Part shown: piece by piece, positions 8,671 through 17,878 of the stretch
Layout: every line of letters begins with the position of its first letter
Numbering within the stretch: the first letter of the stretch is position 1
Source: Lutibacter sp.
GTDB taxonomy: Bacteria > Bacteroidota > Bacteroidia > Flavobacteriales > Flavobacteriaceae
NCBI GenBank assembly: GCA_027449025.1
Contig: DAIDMK010000005.1
Location: forward strand, 1 to 64,000
Direction of reading: 5' to 3'
Length of the DNA stretch: 64,000 nucleotides
Position numbers and translations under genes: made by a program
Notes under the pieces: model-generated
The model's database searches: none
What the model was told of the DNA's origin: nothing
What the model saw: the letters and a program-made list of their open reading frames with translations, nothing else

Positions 8671-8896
8671 TTAACTATTTTTTACATTTAGATTCCGTTA
8701 GACCTTATTTGTTCAAGATATTGTTCAAATAAGTGTTTGATGATACAACAAAATGTCTTTTAAATTTTCGATTACATTTGTTTAGACATCTTGTTATGGA
8801 GTTGCATCGCTGAAAACAGGATAAGCCCGCCCACATTTTTGAGCGGAACGCCCACCAAAAAGTCGGGCAAACCTAAAAACACCTTAAATGCTATTG
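8589..8896. other. Intergenic region with no gene seen
   Basis: Apart from the terminator-like arm at 8662-8670, the stretch between the ZIP gene and the convergent yceI-like gene shows no coding frame. A locally GC-rich patch at about 8822-8872 (AAGCCCGCCCAC ... GTCGGGC) looks like another dispersed-repeat fragment, but I could not match it elsewhere in the window. Confidence 0.4.
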
Positions 8897-9481
8897 TTAT
8901 TTTTTGGCAATAATGGTCACTTGAAAATCGAAATCATCGTTCACAAACTTGTCTTTTAAATCGTTAAAAAAAGATTTCGATTTGTGTTTCACATTAAAAT
9001 CGGCTCTATTAATTTGAAAAGTGTCGCTTGTTAAGATAATAATATCATTATTGACTTTAAGGGAGGCAAGGAAAGATAATTGTTTGGTAATACCTTTAAT
9101 TGTCATGTTTCCTATAACTTGAATTTTTTCTCCTTTATTTGCGATTTCAGTAATTTCAAATATGGACGTTGGATACGCTGCTATTTCAAAAAAGTCTTCC
9201 GATTTTAAATGGCTTTCTAATTTTGCACTACCGTCATTGTCTTTAATGGTGTTCATATCGGCAACAAAACTACCGCCAGTTAGTATTTTATTTTCTATGG
9301 TAATATTTCCTGAAGCCAGTGTAATTGCGCCCGTATGATCGCCTGTTGGTTTGTATCCTTTCCAAGTTAATTTAGAATTTTCAATATCCACCTTGAAATT
9401 GTCTTGTGCAAAAACGGATTGGCTCACAAAAGAAAAAGCGGTAAACGCAATTGAAAATAGGGTTAATTTCAATTTTTTCAT
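8897..9481 (-). CDS. YceI family periplasmic lipid-binding protein
   Basis: This 194-residue protein has a signal peptide (cleavage near SVFAQ-DN) and a single YceI beta-barrel. Typical features are the opening KVDIENSKLTWKGYKPTG, the AYPTSIFEI strand and the HKSKSFFNDL region near the end. YceI proteins bind isoprenoid-type lipids and have been linked to polyprenyl transport and stress. It is monocistronic by position. The specific ligand is unknown. Confidence 0.9.
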   Translation of the reverse strand: MKKLKLTLFSIAFTAFSFVSQSVFAQDNFKVDIENSKLTWKGYKPTGDHTGAITLASGNITIENKILTGGSFVADMNTIKDNDGSAKLESHLKSEDFFEIAAYPTSIFEITEIANKGEKIQVIGNMTIKGITKQLSFLASLKVNNDIIILTSDTFQINRADFNVKHKSKSFFNDLKDKFVNDDFDFQVTIIAKK

Positions 9482-9580
9482 GTATTTCGTTATTTATAAT
9501 GATTATTAATAACTGTAATGATACTAAAAAAACTGCTACTTTTTCTTAATAAAGTTGTTTATCTATTTAAACAAATCCAA

Positions 9581-11596
9581 TTATACCTTTTTTAGCACAA
9601 TTTGCTCTAAATTTTTATTTACAATCATTTTGTAAAACTCTTTTATTTCATCATAATTTGTTGAAGGAAAAATAGGAGTGCTTATTTGTAGTAAAGAATA
9701 AACATTAATCATATTTTTTTCAATTTTTATGTTAAATCTATAGGTTCCATAATTTTCCCGCAGCCCAATTGCAATATTCTCAGGAAAAGATTCAACAACA
9801 TATCCCTCAGGAATTTCAATACTTACCATATTGTCGACTAAAAATGGAGTGCCGAAATCTATTGGATAATCTCTTTTTTCCAGTTTAAAAGGATTCTTTG
9901 TCAAAGCATCAAAAAATAAAGGCTTGAAATAAATTTTATCACCTATTTTTTCCGACAAATCTTCTGACGAAAATTTATACATTTCAATGATTGGTTTGTA
10001 AATTTCATTTTTATTAGTTATTCTAAAATCTAAAATTTCCATGGTGCCATTTTCTGCTTCAACTTTTGAAATAATGTCATCGTCCTTTATTTTTGCATAT
10101 TTATTCCTATAATTTAAAGCATTTAAATTGTTGTATTGGGTTCTTTTTACTCCCTCAATTATGCCTTGATCATTAAAAACAATACTCATTTTTGAATTTG
10201 TTTCAGAAGGTTTGCTTGGGGTTAAAGCTACCCATGCAGAACTTCCGTTTTCTCTCAATATTCTCCCTTGCCAATTCAAATCTCTTGAAGGCAATACATT
10301 TGGAATACTATATTCTTCGGTTGCATCCAATAAAATCAGATCATTATCAACTTCGATTGCCGCAATCACATAATTAAAACCATCTATCGTCGGAAATATT
10401 GGAATACCGTTAGATTTGGTACTTAAAATTACTGGATTCGCTTTAAAGCCAGCTTTGTTAAGCATGGAAACCAAATTTAAATTGACATCAGCCACATTGC
10501 CGATGCCTTCTTTATAAGCTTTTTTTGTTCCATTAAATTTTGACAAACCATTATAATCGTTCCATTTGATTTTGCTTTTTACCAATTCAAGGATGCCTGT
10601 AATTTTTTGTGAATCGGTAGGAGAAGCCGCTAAAACTAAATTCAAATCTTCTGAAAAATGATTAGATTTATAAATTTCAGAACTAAAATCAAAATTATCA
10701 TAAATTGTTTTCACTACATTTTCCCAACTGGTTGTGTAATATTTAATTGGTTCATGAGGCCAATGCAATTCCGAGTATTCATATTGAATGGCTGTTTTAT
10801 AATTATCTAAATTACTTACATATGCTTCTTCAATCATTGCGGGAATATTTGTTGCATTATAATATTCTAATTTAGTTATATAGTTGACTTTTGTTTCGGT
10901 TACCGTAGAAGTTACATTTCTTTGCCTAGAATCGCCTCCCTCACGGGTTCTGTCAAACAGGCTAATTGTGCTGCCTTTGGTTTCTTCATTAGATGTTATA
11001 GGATAATAGCCTTTATGTCTTCTATTGTAAACAAAGTATTCTGGGATTTCTATTTTAGCCTCAATTTTTTTAACAGGGATTTCATATTGAAATTGAAGAT
11101 CCTCAATTCTTTTAAACGGTGAAATAATTTTATAGTTCCATTCCAAAACACAACCTTCTTTAATATTTGGCATGGTAAATTTTTGCTGAGACCAATATTT
11201 ATTGCTTTCTTGGTCAAAAACGTCCTTTTTGCTTAAGTCGGTTTCAACAATCTTATTGTTTTCAATGTTATAAGTCGTTGCTTTTAATCCAATAATTTTT
11301 TCTTTATCACTTGATGAGTTGTAGTAATTTATATTTTTTGAGGCCCAATCAAAACCCTCTTTATTATATATTTTTATTCTTTCATGAATTTCGGTGATTA
11401 CCATAAATCCAATATTTTGCTGATAGTCAAAATATGTTTGTCTATTTTTATACAATACAGCAGCATTTGCTGAAGAATCCAAAGGATAGTATTTTTCTTC
11501 TAACTCTTCTTTTGAAACTTTTCCATACTTAAAATCTTGTGCTATTATTCGGCTAGCCATTAAAACTAAAATGATGATACTTAAAATCTTTTTCAT
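9581..11596 (-). CDS. DUF3857-domain secreted protein with degenerate transglutaminase fold
   Basis: This 671-residue protein has a signal peptide (ending SRIIAQ-D). It has an N-terminal DUF3857 beta domain (~50-230), a transglutaminase-like core (~280-420) and a C-terminal DUF2569/3858-like beta domain. It is a paralogue of the next upstream gene. At the catalytic Cys position it reads GIGNVADVN (Val for Cys), and at the His position GFNYVIAA (Tyr for His), so the triad is lost. It probably serves as a non-catalytic partner. It lies 10 bases downstream of that paralogue on the same strand, so the two are co-expressed. Substrate is unknown. Confidence 0.82.
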   Translation of the reverse strand: MKKILSIIILVLMASRIIAQDFKYGKVSKEELEEKYYPLDSSANAAVLYKNRQTYFDYQQNIGFMVITEIHERIKIYNKEGFDWASKNINYYNSSSDKEKIIGLKATTYNIENNKIVETDLSKKDVFDQESNKYWSQQKFTMPNIKEGCVLEWNYKIISPFKRIEDLQFQYEIPVKKIEAKIEIPEYFVYNRRHKGYYPITSNEETKGSTISLFDRTREGGDSRQRNVTSTVTETKVNYITKLEYYNATNIPAMIEEAYVSNLDNYKTAIQYEYSELHWPHEPIKYYTTSWENVVKTIYDNFDFSSEIYKSNHFSEDLNLVLAASPTDSQKITGILELVKSKIKWNDYNGLSKFNGTKKAYKEGIGNVADVNLNLVSMLNKAGFKANPVILSTKSNGIPIFPTIDGFNYVIAAIEVDNDLILLDATEEYSIPNVLPSRDLNWQGRILRENGSSAWVALTPSKPSETNSKMSIVFNDQGIIEGVKRTQYNNLNALNYRNKYAKIKDDDIISKVEAENGTMEILDFRITNKNEIYKPIIEMYKFSSEDLSEKIGDKIYFKPLFFDALTKNPFKLEKRDYPIDFGTPFLVDNMVSIEIPEGYVVESFPENIAIGLRENYGTYRFNIKIEKNMINVYSLLQISTPIFPSTNYDEIKEFYKMIVNKNLEQIVLKKV

Positions 11597-11606
11597 AGAG
11601 GTTATT

Positions 11607-13505
11607 TTACTTAATTAATATAATTTTTGAGTTATCGTATTTTACAATTTCTTTTCTGAAGTTTCTATAAGGTTCATAATCTTCTTTTTGATAGTTACCC
11701 GATACAATTTTTAAAGTTCTTTTAAAGAAATAAGAAGAGTCGTCAATTTTTATCAATTCAATTGAATACGTCCCGAATTTTGTGTTTAACTCAAACTTTT
11801 CAGGCAAAAATTCAATCTTTAATTGCTTGGGCAGCATAATTTTTACTTCATCAATGTCCAAAAAACTTCTGGAAATCTCAAAAGGTAATTTTCGGTTTCT
11901 AATACGCGGAGGCGCATCACTATTATTATTAAAAGCATTAATTGGAATTAATAGTTGGTGGCCGTTTAAAACTCCATAGTTGGTGGCGGTAAACGCTAAG
12001 TTTTCCTCAAAACTAAAAGCTTCTTTATTATTGAAAACTTCTATTTTTAAAAACTTAATATTGTTAATGTTGGATAAGTATTTTTTAAATATAAGATCAA
12101 GTTCCTTTTGACTCTTTCCATCATTATTCAACAAATTATCATTGTATTGCGTTCCTTTTGATTCGATATAAACATCAGCATTTATATTGCCTTCGCTGTC
12201 TATTGTGAAATTTCCTTTAGTTGTTTGAAGATTGTCTTCTGTTTTATAAACTTTGGTATGTTTTATAATGCCACCATCGGGAGTTAAAACTAAAGCATCT
12301 CTATCATCCGTAAAACTTCCTATTTCTGCAAACGGGTCTTTTTGGCTAGTGCATTCCAGCCAAATATCTTGATTTGCATCTGGAACATATAAAATCATAT
12401 GATTTCCTTGGGGTGAAGCAATATCTGGATTAAAATTTCTTTTTTCTCCGCCATATATTAACGTGTGATAAGAGGCAACTCCAACTTCTTTAAGAAGAGC
12501 CGAAGTATAATTTGTAAGTGCTTTGCAATCGCCATAACCTAACTTGTCTACATCACTTGCAAACATTGGTTTATAGCCACCAATTCCAACTTGAATACTG
12601 ATATAGCGCACTTTGTTTTGAACATACTCATAAACTATTTTTGCTTTTTCAACAGGATCTGAAGTATTGGCAGTCAGGCTTTTTATTTTAAGCTTTGTGG
12701 CTTCAGGCAATTCAAGGGTGTTTTGAATTAGATTATCGTAGTACCATTTCCCAAATTCCTTCCAATTTGTGGCCTCTCCATCAACACCTTCTAAATTAAA
12801 TTTACTGATTCCAATTTTTACGGTTGGCAGAAAATCAAACAAAGCGGGTGTGTAAGGTTCCCACTTTAAAGCAGGAAGATCTTTAATCTCATATGATAAA
12901 AATCCTGCCTTTTCAGTTTTCATAATTTCGAAACCTTTAAAATTTTTCTCAGATTTAAAAAGCGCAATGTCAGTAGGATATTTTACTGAAAATTTAGCCG
13001 ATTTTACGCTTTGGGAATAACTCCCATTTAGAATCCAACCAGAAATAAATGCCGTATTTGAGGTGCTAATTTCATATTCATAATAAATAGTATATGGGTA
13101 AGCAATTGGCGTATAATTATATTGTAGTAATCTGTTGTCATTAAATAATGAAATTCCATCATACGCACTGTAATCCTTGAAATCACTTCTCTTGATTTTT
13201 TTTACAATCGCCCCTTTGTTATCATAAATAGTAGCCTTAACATTATTTATGGACCTTCTTTTGTCATACTGAATTGTGAGATTTGAGTGTTCGTTTCCTA
13301 AATCATTATAAATAGTGATGGCAGTTTGATAACTGATAATCATTTCTCTTTGAGATTTAATATCAATTGAAAGATTTTCAAACCTGATGACCGAATTCGC
13401 ATCTTCTTTTAGATTTTCTGGAATTAACAGGCTGCTAAAATCAAAATCTTGTGCGTAACTGAAAAAATTTAAGGAAAGAAAGGCAAGCGTAATAATTATT
13501 CTCAT
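11607..13505 (-). CDS. DUF3857/transglutaminase-like secreted protein, intact triad
   Basis: This 632-residue protein has a signal peptide (FLSLNFFSYAQ-DF). It has an N-terminal DUF3857 domain, then a transglutaminase-like cysteine-protease fold with Cys327 in GYGDCKALTNYT, His369 in GNHMILY and Glu384 in WLECT, followed by a C-terminal beta domain. The triad is consistent with hydrolysis or transfer at peptide or isopeptide bonds in the periplasm. Its downstream neighbour is a triad-less paralogue. DUF3857 proteins are widespread in Bacteroidota and mostly uncharacterised. Confidence 0.85.
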   Translation of the reverse strand: MRIIITLAFLSLNFFSYAQDFDFSSLLIPENLKEDANSVIRFENLSIDIKSQREMIISYQTAITIYNDLGNEHSNLTIQYDKRRSINNVKATIYDNKGAIVKKIKRSDFKDYSAYDGISLFNDNRLLQYNYTPIAYPYTIYYEYEISTSNTAFISGWILNGSYSQSVKSAKFSVKYPTDIALFKSEKNFKGFEIMKTEKAGFLSYEIKDLPALKWEPYTPALFDFLPTVKIGISKFNLEGVDGEATNWKEFGKWYYDNLIQNTLELPEATKLKIKSLTANTSDPVEKAKIVYEYVQNKVRYISIQVGIGGYKPMFASDVDKLGYGDCKALTNYTSALLKEVGVASYHTLIYGGEKRNFNPDIASPQGNHMILYVPDANQDIWLECTSQKDPFAEIGSFTDDRDALVLTPDGGIIKHTKVYKTEDNLQTTKGNFTIDSEGNINADVYIESKGTQYNDNLLNNDGKSQKELDLIFKKYLSNINNIKFLKIEVFNNKEAFSFEENLAFTATNYGVLNGHQLLIPINAFNNNSDAPPRIRNRKLPFEISRSFLDIDEVKIMLPKQLKIEFLPEKFELNTKFGTYSIELIKIDDSSYFFKRTLKIVSGNYQKEDYEPYRNFRKEIVKYDNSKIILIK

Positions 13506-13553
13506 TTAAAGCAATTTCAAACAAAACTAGAAATAATTATTGATAAAACCAAC

Positions 13554-14006
13554 CTAATCTCTATTTTTTGAATCGATAATAATTGTCACAGGACCATCGT
13601 TGATAAGTGCCACTTTCATATCGGCGCCAAACTGTCCTGCTCCCACTTTTTTGTTTAGCTGAAGTTCCATTTGTGCAATAAATTGTTCATATAAAGGAAT
13701 CGCTGTTTCGGGTTTTGCTGCGTAGATATAAGAAGGGCGATTTCCCTTTTTGGTGCTGGCGTGTAAGGTAAACTGACTTACCACAATGGCATTGCCATTT
13801 ACATCAATCAGCGATTTATTCATCACACCGTTTTCATCATTAAATATGCGAAGATTGATAATTTTTTTAGTGAGCCATTCAATGTCGTTGTTATCATCAG
13901 CCTCTTCAATACCCAATAAAATAAGCAATCCGCTATTAATTTCACTAACTTTAGTTCCATTAATTGTTACGGCAGCTTCTGAAACTCTTTGTATGACTGA
14001 TCTCAT
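13554..14006 (-). CDS. dtd: D-aminoacyl-tRNA deacylase
   Basis: This 150-residue cytoplasmic enzyme removes D-amino acids (and Gly from tRNA-Ala) mis-attached to tRNA. The two family motifs are present: VVSQFTLHAST (SQFTL) and LINDGPVTI (cross-subunit NxGPVT). The length is standard. It follows rsgA on the same strand after a 135-bp gap containing a dispersed repeat, and probably belongs to the same transcription unit. Confidence 0.96.
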   Translation of the reverse strand: MRSVIQRVSEAAVTINGTKVSEINSGLLILLGIEEADDNNDIEWLTKKIINLRIFNDENGVMNKSLIDVNGNAIVVSQFTLHASTKKGNRPSYIYAAKPETAIPLYEQFIAQMELQLNKKVGAGQFGADMKVALINDGPVTIIIDSKNRD

Positions 14007-14058
14007 TTGTGTTGAATTGTTTAATCGTTGACCTGTTTAACTGTTTATTCCTATTTTC

Positions 14059-14092
14059 AGCCCTTTCCTTTGGAAAGGGAGTTTGTTTTGGA
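14059..14092. repeat. CCTTTCCTTTGGAAAGG palindrome between rsgA and dtd
   Basis: A short palindrome (CCCTTTCCTTTGGAAAGGGA) followed by GTTTGTTTTGG lies in the 135-bp rsgA-dtd gap. It resembles the common Bacteroidota family of C/G-run intergenic hairpins and sits next to a separate such repeat at 14114-14140. Confidence 0.5.
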
Positions 14093-14113
14093 GTTATAAA
14101 ATTTAACCTTTTG

Positions 14114-14140
14114 AGTTCCCCCTTCGGGGAATAGGGGGCT
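14114..14140 (-). repeat. AAGCCCCCTATTCCCC-type hairpin repeat at rsgA 3' end
   Basis: In gene direction AGCCCCCTATTCCCCGAAGG and then GGGAAC follows within a few bases of the rsgA stop. It matches the elements at the ends of panE (6018-6046) and leuC (29419-29446) in sequence, orientation and position relative to the stop. Confidence 0.7.
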
Positions 14141-14141
14141 T

Positions 14142-15080
14142 TCACGTATAAATATCCGTTCTGTAATTTTCTTCGTTTCCTTCAACCATTTGCAAGTAAC
14201 TGTTATACCGAGAATAGGCAATTTCCTCATTTTCTACTGCGTCTTTAACGGCACAATTGGGTTCATTCATATGCAAACAATTGTGAAATTTACATTTGGC
14301 TTTCAGCTTAAAAAATTCGGGAAAATAATCTGCAATTTCCTGTGGTTCAAAATCAACCACCCCAAATCCTTTTATGCCAGGCGTATCGATAATAAATCCG
14401 CCAAAACTCAATTTGTACATTTCGGCAAAAGTGGTGGTATGTTGCCCTTGTTTGTGTTGCTTTGAAACCTCGGCAGTTTTTAAATTTAAAGAAGGTTCAA
14501 TAGCATTGACTAAGGTAGATTTTCCCACACCGGAATGCCCGGAAAACATGGTTGTTTTGTCTTGCATTAAATCCTTTACCTTATCTATATTAATATGTTT
14601 TGTGGCAGAAACATCAATACACTGATAGCCAATTGACGTGTAAATGGCTTCATATTCCTCCTTTATTTCCAACTGTTCTGGCGAATACATATCAATTTTA
14701 TTGAAAAGAATGACTGCGTGAATGCTGTAGGCTTCCGCAGTAGCCAAAAAACGGTCTATAAATCCGGGTGATGTTGGTGGACTGTCTATCGTTACCAAAA
14801 TAAAAGCAGTGTCAATATTTGCGGCGATGATATGCGTTTGTTTGGAAAGATTTACAGATTTACGAATGATGTAATTTTTTCTTTCAAAAATTTTATTGAT
14901 AACGCCGGTTTCTTTGCCTTCTTCATATTCAAAATTTACGTGGTCACCAACAGCCACCGGATTGGTACTTTTGATGCCTTTCATTCTGAATTTTCCTTTT
15001 AACCTACAATCAACTTTGTCGCCATTTTCGGTATAAACATTATACCAGCTTCCTGTAGATTTTGTGACAACTCCTTTCAT
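14142..15080 (-). CDS. rsgA: Ribosome small subunit-dependent GTPase A
   Basis: This 312-residue circularly permuted GTPase aids late 30S maturation. It has an N-terminal OB fold (~1-75), G4 LFNKIDMY, G1/P-loop FSGHSGVGKSTLVNAI, G3 IDTPGIKGFG, and a C-terminal zinc-binding segment (CKFHNCLHMNEPNCAV). The order G4-G1-G3 is the permuted order specific to RsgA. Its 5' flank is the boundary of the variable island that follows. Confidence 0.97.
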   Translation of the reverse strand: MKGVVTKSTGSWYNVYTENGDKVDCRLKGKFRMKGIKSTNPVAVGDHVNFEYEEGKETGVINKIFERKNYIIRKSVNLSKQTHIIAANIDTAFILVTIDSPPTSPGFIDRFLATAEAYSIHAVILFNKIDMYSPEQLEIKEEYEAIYTSIGYQCIDVSATKHINIDKVKDLMQDKTTMFSGHSGVGKSTLVNAIEPSLNLKTAEVSKQHKQGQHTTTFAEMYKLSFGGFIIDTPGIKGFGVVDFEPQEIADYFPEFFKLKAKCKFHNCLHMNEPNCAVKDAVENEEIAYSRYNSYLQMVEGNEENYRTDIYT

Positions 15081-15312
15081 GCTTGCAAAGATATTTAAAA
15101 CTCTTCAACAATAGGTAATTATAAATAAGAATGAAAAGGCGCTGTGCCTTTTCTACGCTTTTCTATTCGCTTTTATAAATTTTGTTGGATTTAAATAGTT
15201 GAAGCCACAGTTTAAGAATTTTTTTGAGACCATTGAGATCCTTTTGAATGAAAAAAGAGAACTAAATAAAGATTTAAAGACTTCTTTTGAGAGTTATTAA
15301 AATTATCAAATC
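15081..15312. other. Intergenic region at left edge of the island
   Basis: No coding frame is seen. A perfect 8-bp hairpin, GAAAAGGC with loop GCTGT and GCCTTTTC, is at 15133-15153. The right part merges into a diverged, truncated copy of the island's repeat at 15313-15384. Confidence 0.45.
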
Positions 15313-15384
15313 GTAAATTGAATGCTTGTTGGTTGGTTATTTAGATTAAACGTAAAAATAAATTTTATGCGGTGTTCACAGTAG
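15313..15384 (-). repeat. Island repeat, diverged and truncated copy A
   Basis: The stretch ATTGAATGCTTGTTGG ... AAATTTTATGCGGTGTTCAC aligns with the 3' half (on the + strand) of the full repeats at 18298-18414 and 18982-19098. It ends 9 bases before the M48 stop, the same position the full copies hold relative to their genes. Confidence 0.6.
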
Positions 15385-15393
15385 GTTGTTTTG

Positions 15394-16191
15394 TTATTCT
15401 CTCAATTTTTCTTTTATTTTACCCCAAGTGTCGTTAGTCAAGATTGCTTTATACGATATCTTCTTGTCCCGGCTGTATTCAATAATATATTCAGCCCTTT
15501 CTTTTGATTCTGGGTGAGTGCTTATCCAGGTCAAATATTTTGTGGCTTCATTTTCTTGGTCAGAAAGCTTGTAGAGAAAATTGGCAAATGGTTCTGGGTT
15601 GATGCTTGCCTTAACAAGATAATCAACAGCTTTAATATCCGCTTCTTTTTCCAAGTTTCTGTCAAATGCTGAAGAAGAAAGCAATTTTGCAGTTTCTTTA
15701 ATAATTTCTGAACCACCATTGCCAGTTGTCATTGAAATTAATACTGAAAGACCAACTTCTTTTACTAGTTTTTTCATGACATGATTAAGCTGAATGTGAG
15801 CAATTTCATGACAAATAACACCGCTCAATTCATCTTGATTATCTGAATTTAATATCAAGCCGCTATAAACTATTATATGCCCGCTTGGTAAAGCAAAAGC
15901 ATTAATATCGTCTTTGTTAAGTATGTGTATTTTTATTAATTCCCTGTCGATTTTATTTGCAGAACAAATTTTAGTTACAATGCTATCAACTGAACTTACA
16001 ACAAATGGATTCACATTTTCTATTTCAGTTTTTTGAAATATTTCCCAAAAAAGTTCCCCTAATTTCTCTTCAGTTTTATCAGTTATTTTCTCAATTTTAA
16101 AAATTGCAACCCAATTTATTTGTAACAAAACAAACCATGATGCGAAAAATAGCACTATTATACTCAACCCTTGAATTATAATCTTTTTCAT
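15394..16191 (-). CDS. M48 family metallopeptidase
   Basis: This protein of ~265 residues has an N-terminal membrane anchor (IIQGLSIIVLFFASWFVLL) and a zinc peptidase domain. Zinc ligands are in VICHEIAHIQLNH (HExxH) and the downstream Glu in NLEKEADIKAVDYL. M48 peptidases such as HtpX and BepA degrade damaged membrane or envelope proteins. I place the start at ATG 16191, which overlaps the upstream stop as ATGA; an in-frame start at 16239 would lie inside the previous gene. It is the last gene of a four-gene overlapping operon. The active site faces the periplasm if the anchor is uncleaved. Confidence 0.88.
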   Translation of the reverse strand: MKKIIIQGLSIIVLFFASWFVLLQINWVAIFKIEKITDKTEEKLGELFWEIFQKTEIENVNPFVVSSVDSIVTKICSANKIDRELIKIHILNKDDINAFALPSGHIIVYSGLILNSDNQDELSGVICHEIAHIQLNHVMKKLVKEVGLSVLISMTTGNGGSEIIKETAKLLSSSAFDRNLEKEADIKAVDYLVKASINPEPFANFLYKLSDQENEATKYLTWISTHPESKERAEYIIEYSRDKKISYKAILTNDTWGKIKEKLRE

Positions 16192-16625
16192 GATTCTGAT
16201 TTGCAAATTAAATTCGTCAGATTGCCATAAAACCACCATTCAACATGGATTCCTTTTCTTGTTTGAACAGCAGTATAAATAGTTGCAATAAACTCAGTCA
16301 GATTAAAAATCAGCGCTGTAATGATGTAAGCGATATACTTATCAGTAATTATTTCATCAGTAAATATTATAGAGATAGTCCACCAAAATCCAAAACTATT
16401 AATAAATAGCACAGATAATTGAGAAAGTAAAGCTTGTGTGCAATGCCAGCGGACGAAATAAGTTCCTTTTCGATTGCCTAAATAGAAAATTAAAGTTGCG
16501 ATAAGATTAATAATAGGTAATGGCAAACCTGCGATAAACGCAATTAATGACATTAAATAGCTGTTTGATGCTTTTTCAGCTTCATGCTCTCCAGGCAGGT
16601 ATGCAAATTTTGATACGTTTATCAT
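16188..16625 (-). CDS. DUF4870-like membrane protein
   Basis: This 145-residue protein has about four helices and the pattern of DUF4870/Tic20-like proteins: an early hydrophobic hairpin, a WHCTQALLSQ segment between helices, and polar ends. No function is established. Its ATG (16625) overlaps the stop of the DUF2752 gene (ATGA), and its own stop overlaps the M48 start in the same way, indicating translational coupling. Confidence 0.78.
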   Translation of the reverse strand: MINVSKFAYLPGEHEAEKASNSYLMSLIAFIAGLPLPIINLIATLIFYLGNRKGTYFVRWHCTQALLSQLSVLFINSFGFWWTISIIFTDEIITDKYIAYIITALIFNLTEFIATIYTAVQTRKGIHVEWWFYGNLTNLICKSES

Positions 16626-17038
16626 AGTCCTTTAGCTATATTCCAAATCCAATTAATAATTACGAGCAAAATCAACGGGATTGCATATTGCGGTCTTTTT
16701 AAATAAGTCTCTATTTTTTGATAAAATTCAAACAATGTTTTTCGTCGAGTTGCTAGGTCAATAAGAATCCACAATGGAGCTATAAACATAATTGCTGCTA
16801 CTATAAAGCCCATAGGGTTTATATGTAATGCTTCAATAAAATTGCCATTTGTTAATGATACTATAGAACGGGTAGAACCACAGGAAGGACAAGGTATATT
16901 TGTAATATGCTTTATAAGGCAAACATCATATGCTTGGCTACTAGTTACGGTGTTGTTTAAACTAATATAAAGCCAAATATACCCGGCTATGCAAGATATA
17001 AATAATATTGAATAGAGTTTATTCCTGTTTAAAGTCAT
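16622..17038 (-). CDS. DUF2752 membrane protein
   Basis: This 138-residue membrane protein is counted from ATG 17038, which overlaps the stop of the TM2 gene as TAATG; a longer frame to 17137 would run through that gene. The DUF2752 signature is IPCPSCGSTRSIVSL, a CPxCG motif beside a helix, followed by ALHINPMGF. The family often neighbours TM2-domain proteins in Bacteroidota. Function is unknown. The Cys pair could bind metal or be redox active. Confidence 0.85.
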   Translation of the reverse strand: MTLNRNKLYSILFISCIAGYIWLYISLNNTVTSSQAYDVCLIKHITNIPCPSCGSTRSIVSLTNGNFIEALHINPMGFIVAAIMFIAPLWILIDLATRRKTLFEFYQKIETYLKRPQYAIPLILLVIINWIWNIAKGL

Positions 17039-17376
17039 TAATACAATAATTGTTGTAGTTTTTGCATATTTTTTTCTCTTGTTGCTCCTTGTATCATAAA
17101 CCAGTCTATGATTGCCCAAATACCTAAACCGCCACAAGTTATAAGTTTACCAATTCCTAAACCTGTATCGCCAATCATAAAACGGTCAATCCCTAATGAA
17201 CCCGCTAAAATTGAAATTATTAAAATTGTTGTTGGGTCTTTTAGTTGTAGTGTTGAAATCATTGGCCATTTTGAATCATCAAGAGCAATCAGTCTGTCTC
17301 TGATTACATTGATTTGGTGACTCTCGAAAAATTTCGAGTTAGTCATGATAAACATGTCGACTTTTTGTGCATCCAT
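17038..17376 (-). CDS. TM2 domain-containing protein
   Basis: This 112-residue protein has a soluble N-terminal part (~50 residues) and then two transmembrane helices joined by the TM2 signature (GSLGIDRFMIGDTGLGIGKLI ... GGLGIWAIIDWFMI; the DRF motif is at the turn). It is first in the TM2, DUF2752, DUF4870-like, M48 series, whose members all overlap by 1-4 bases. Function is unknown. Confidence 0.9.
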   Translation of the reverse strand: MDAQKVDMFIMTNSKFFESHQINVIRDRLIALDDSKWPMISTLQLKDPTTILIISILAGSLGIDRFMIGDTGLGIGKLITCGGLGIWAIIDWFMIQGATREKNMQKLQQLLY

Positions 17377-17552
17377 TGTATTTACTTTTTATGATTTAAA
17401 TTATTCTACTCTTATGGCTTTTCGATACGCCCTGTTTTTGAATTGGTTTCAAGCTACCATTTTTGTTGTCAATTATACAAAATTATATCTAGGAACGTCA
17501 AAAGGATTCATTATCAGTTCACTTTACATTCATTAAACTTGCTGTCAATGAG
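17377..17552. other. Upstream region of the TM2 operon
   Basis: No supported coding frame is seen. This stretch must hold the promoter of the four-gene operon (transcribed leftwards), but no clear TAnnTTTG element was found. The right end passes into a diverged island repeat. Confidence 0.35.
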
Positions 17553-17674
17553 TTTGTTTATAAGTTTTGTGCTACGGAGAAATCGGATATTTTGCAGGTG
17601 GTGTAGCAATATTTTTATTGAATGTTTGTTGGTTAATATTTAATTTAAATATAGGCATAAATTTTATGCGGTTT
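17553..17674 (-). repeat. Island repeat, diverged full-length copy B
   Basis: GTGCTACGGAGAAATCGG, GTAGCAATATTTTTATTGAA and GCATAAATTTTATGCGG align in order with the identical copies C and D to the right. It lies upstream of the TM2 operon, as expected for a cassette boundary. The next gene to the right stops ~200 bases away, and no coding frame was seen at 17675-17878, so a gene may have been lost there. Confidence 0.65.
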
Positions 17675-17878
17675 GGATTTTAGTACTTTTTTATTCAGTT
17701 AATTAATATCGAAAAACTGGAAAGCTATTTTTCTATTTTGGTTTTCCGTTTCAATAATTAGGTACTAAAGGAAAAAAGTCAGAAGCTTGTCGGCTTGTTC
17801 AAATTTTTTCTTTTTAAATTTTTTCGATTCGTTGCTCAATTTCGCAATTGTGCTTAAATCAGATTTTTCAAATACTAA

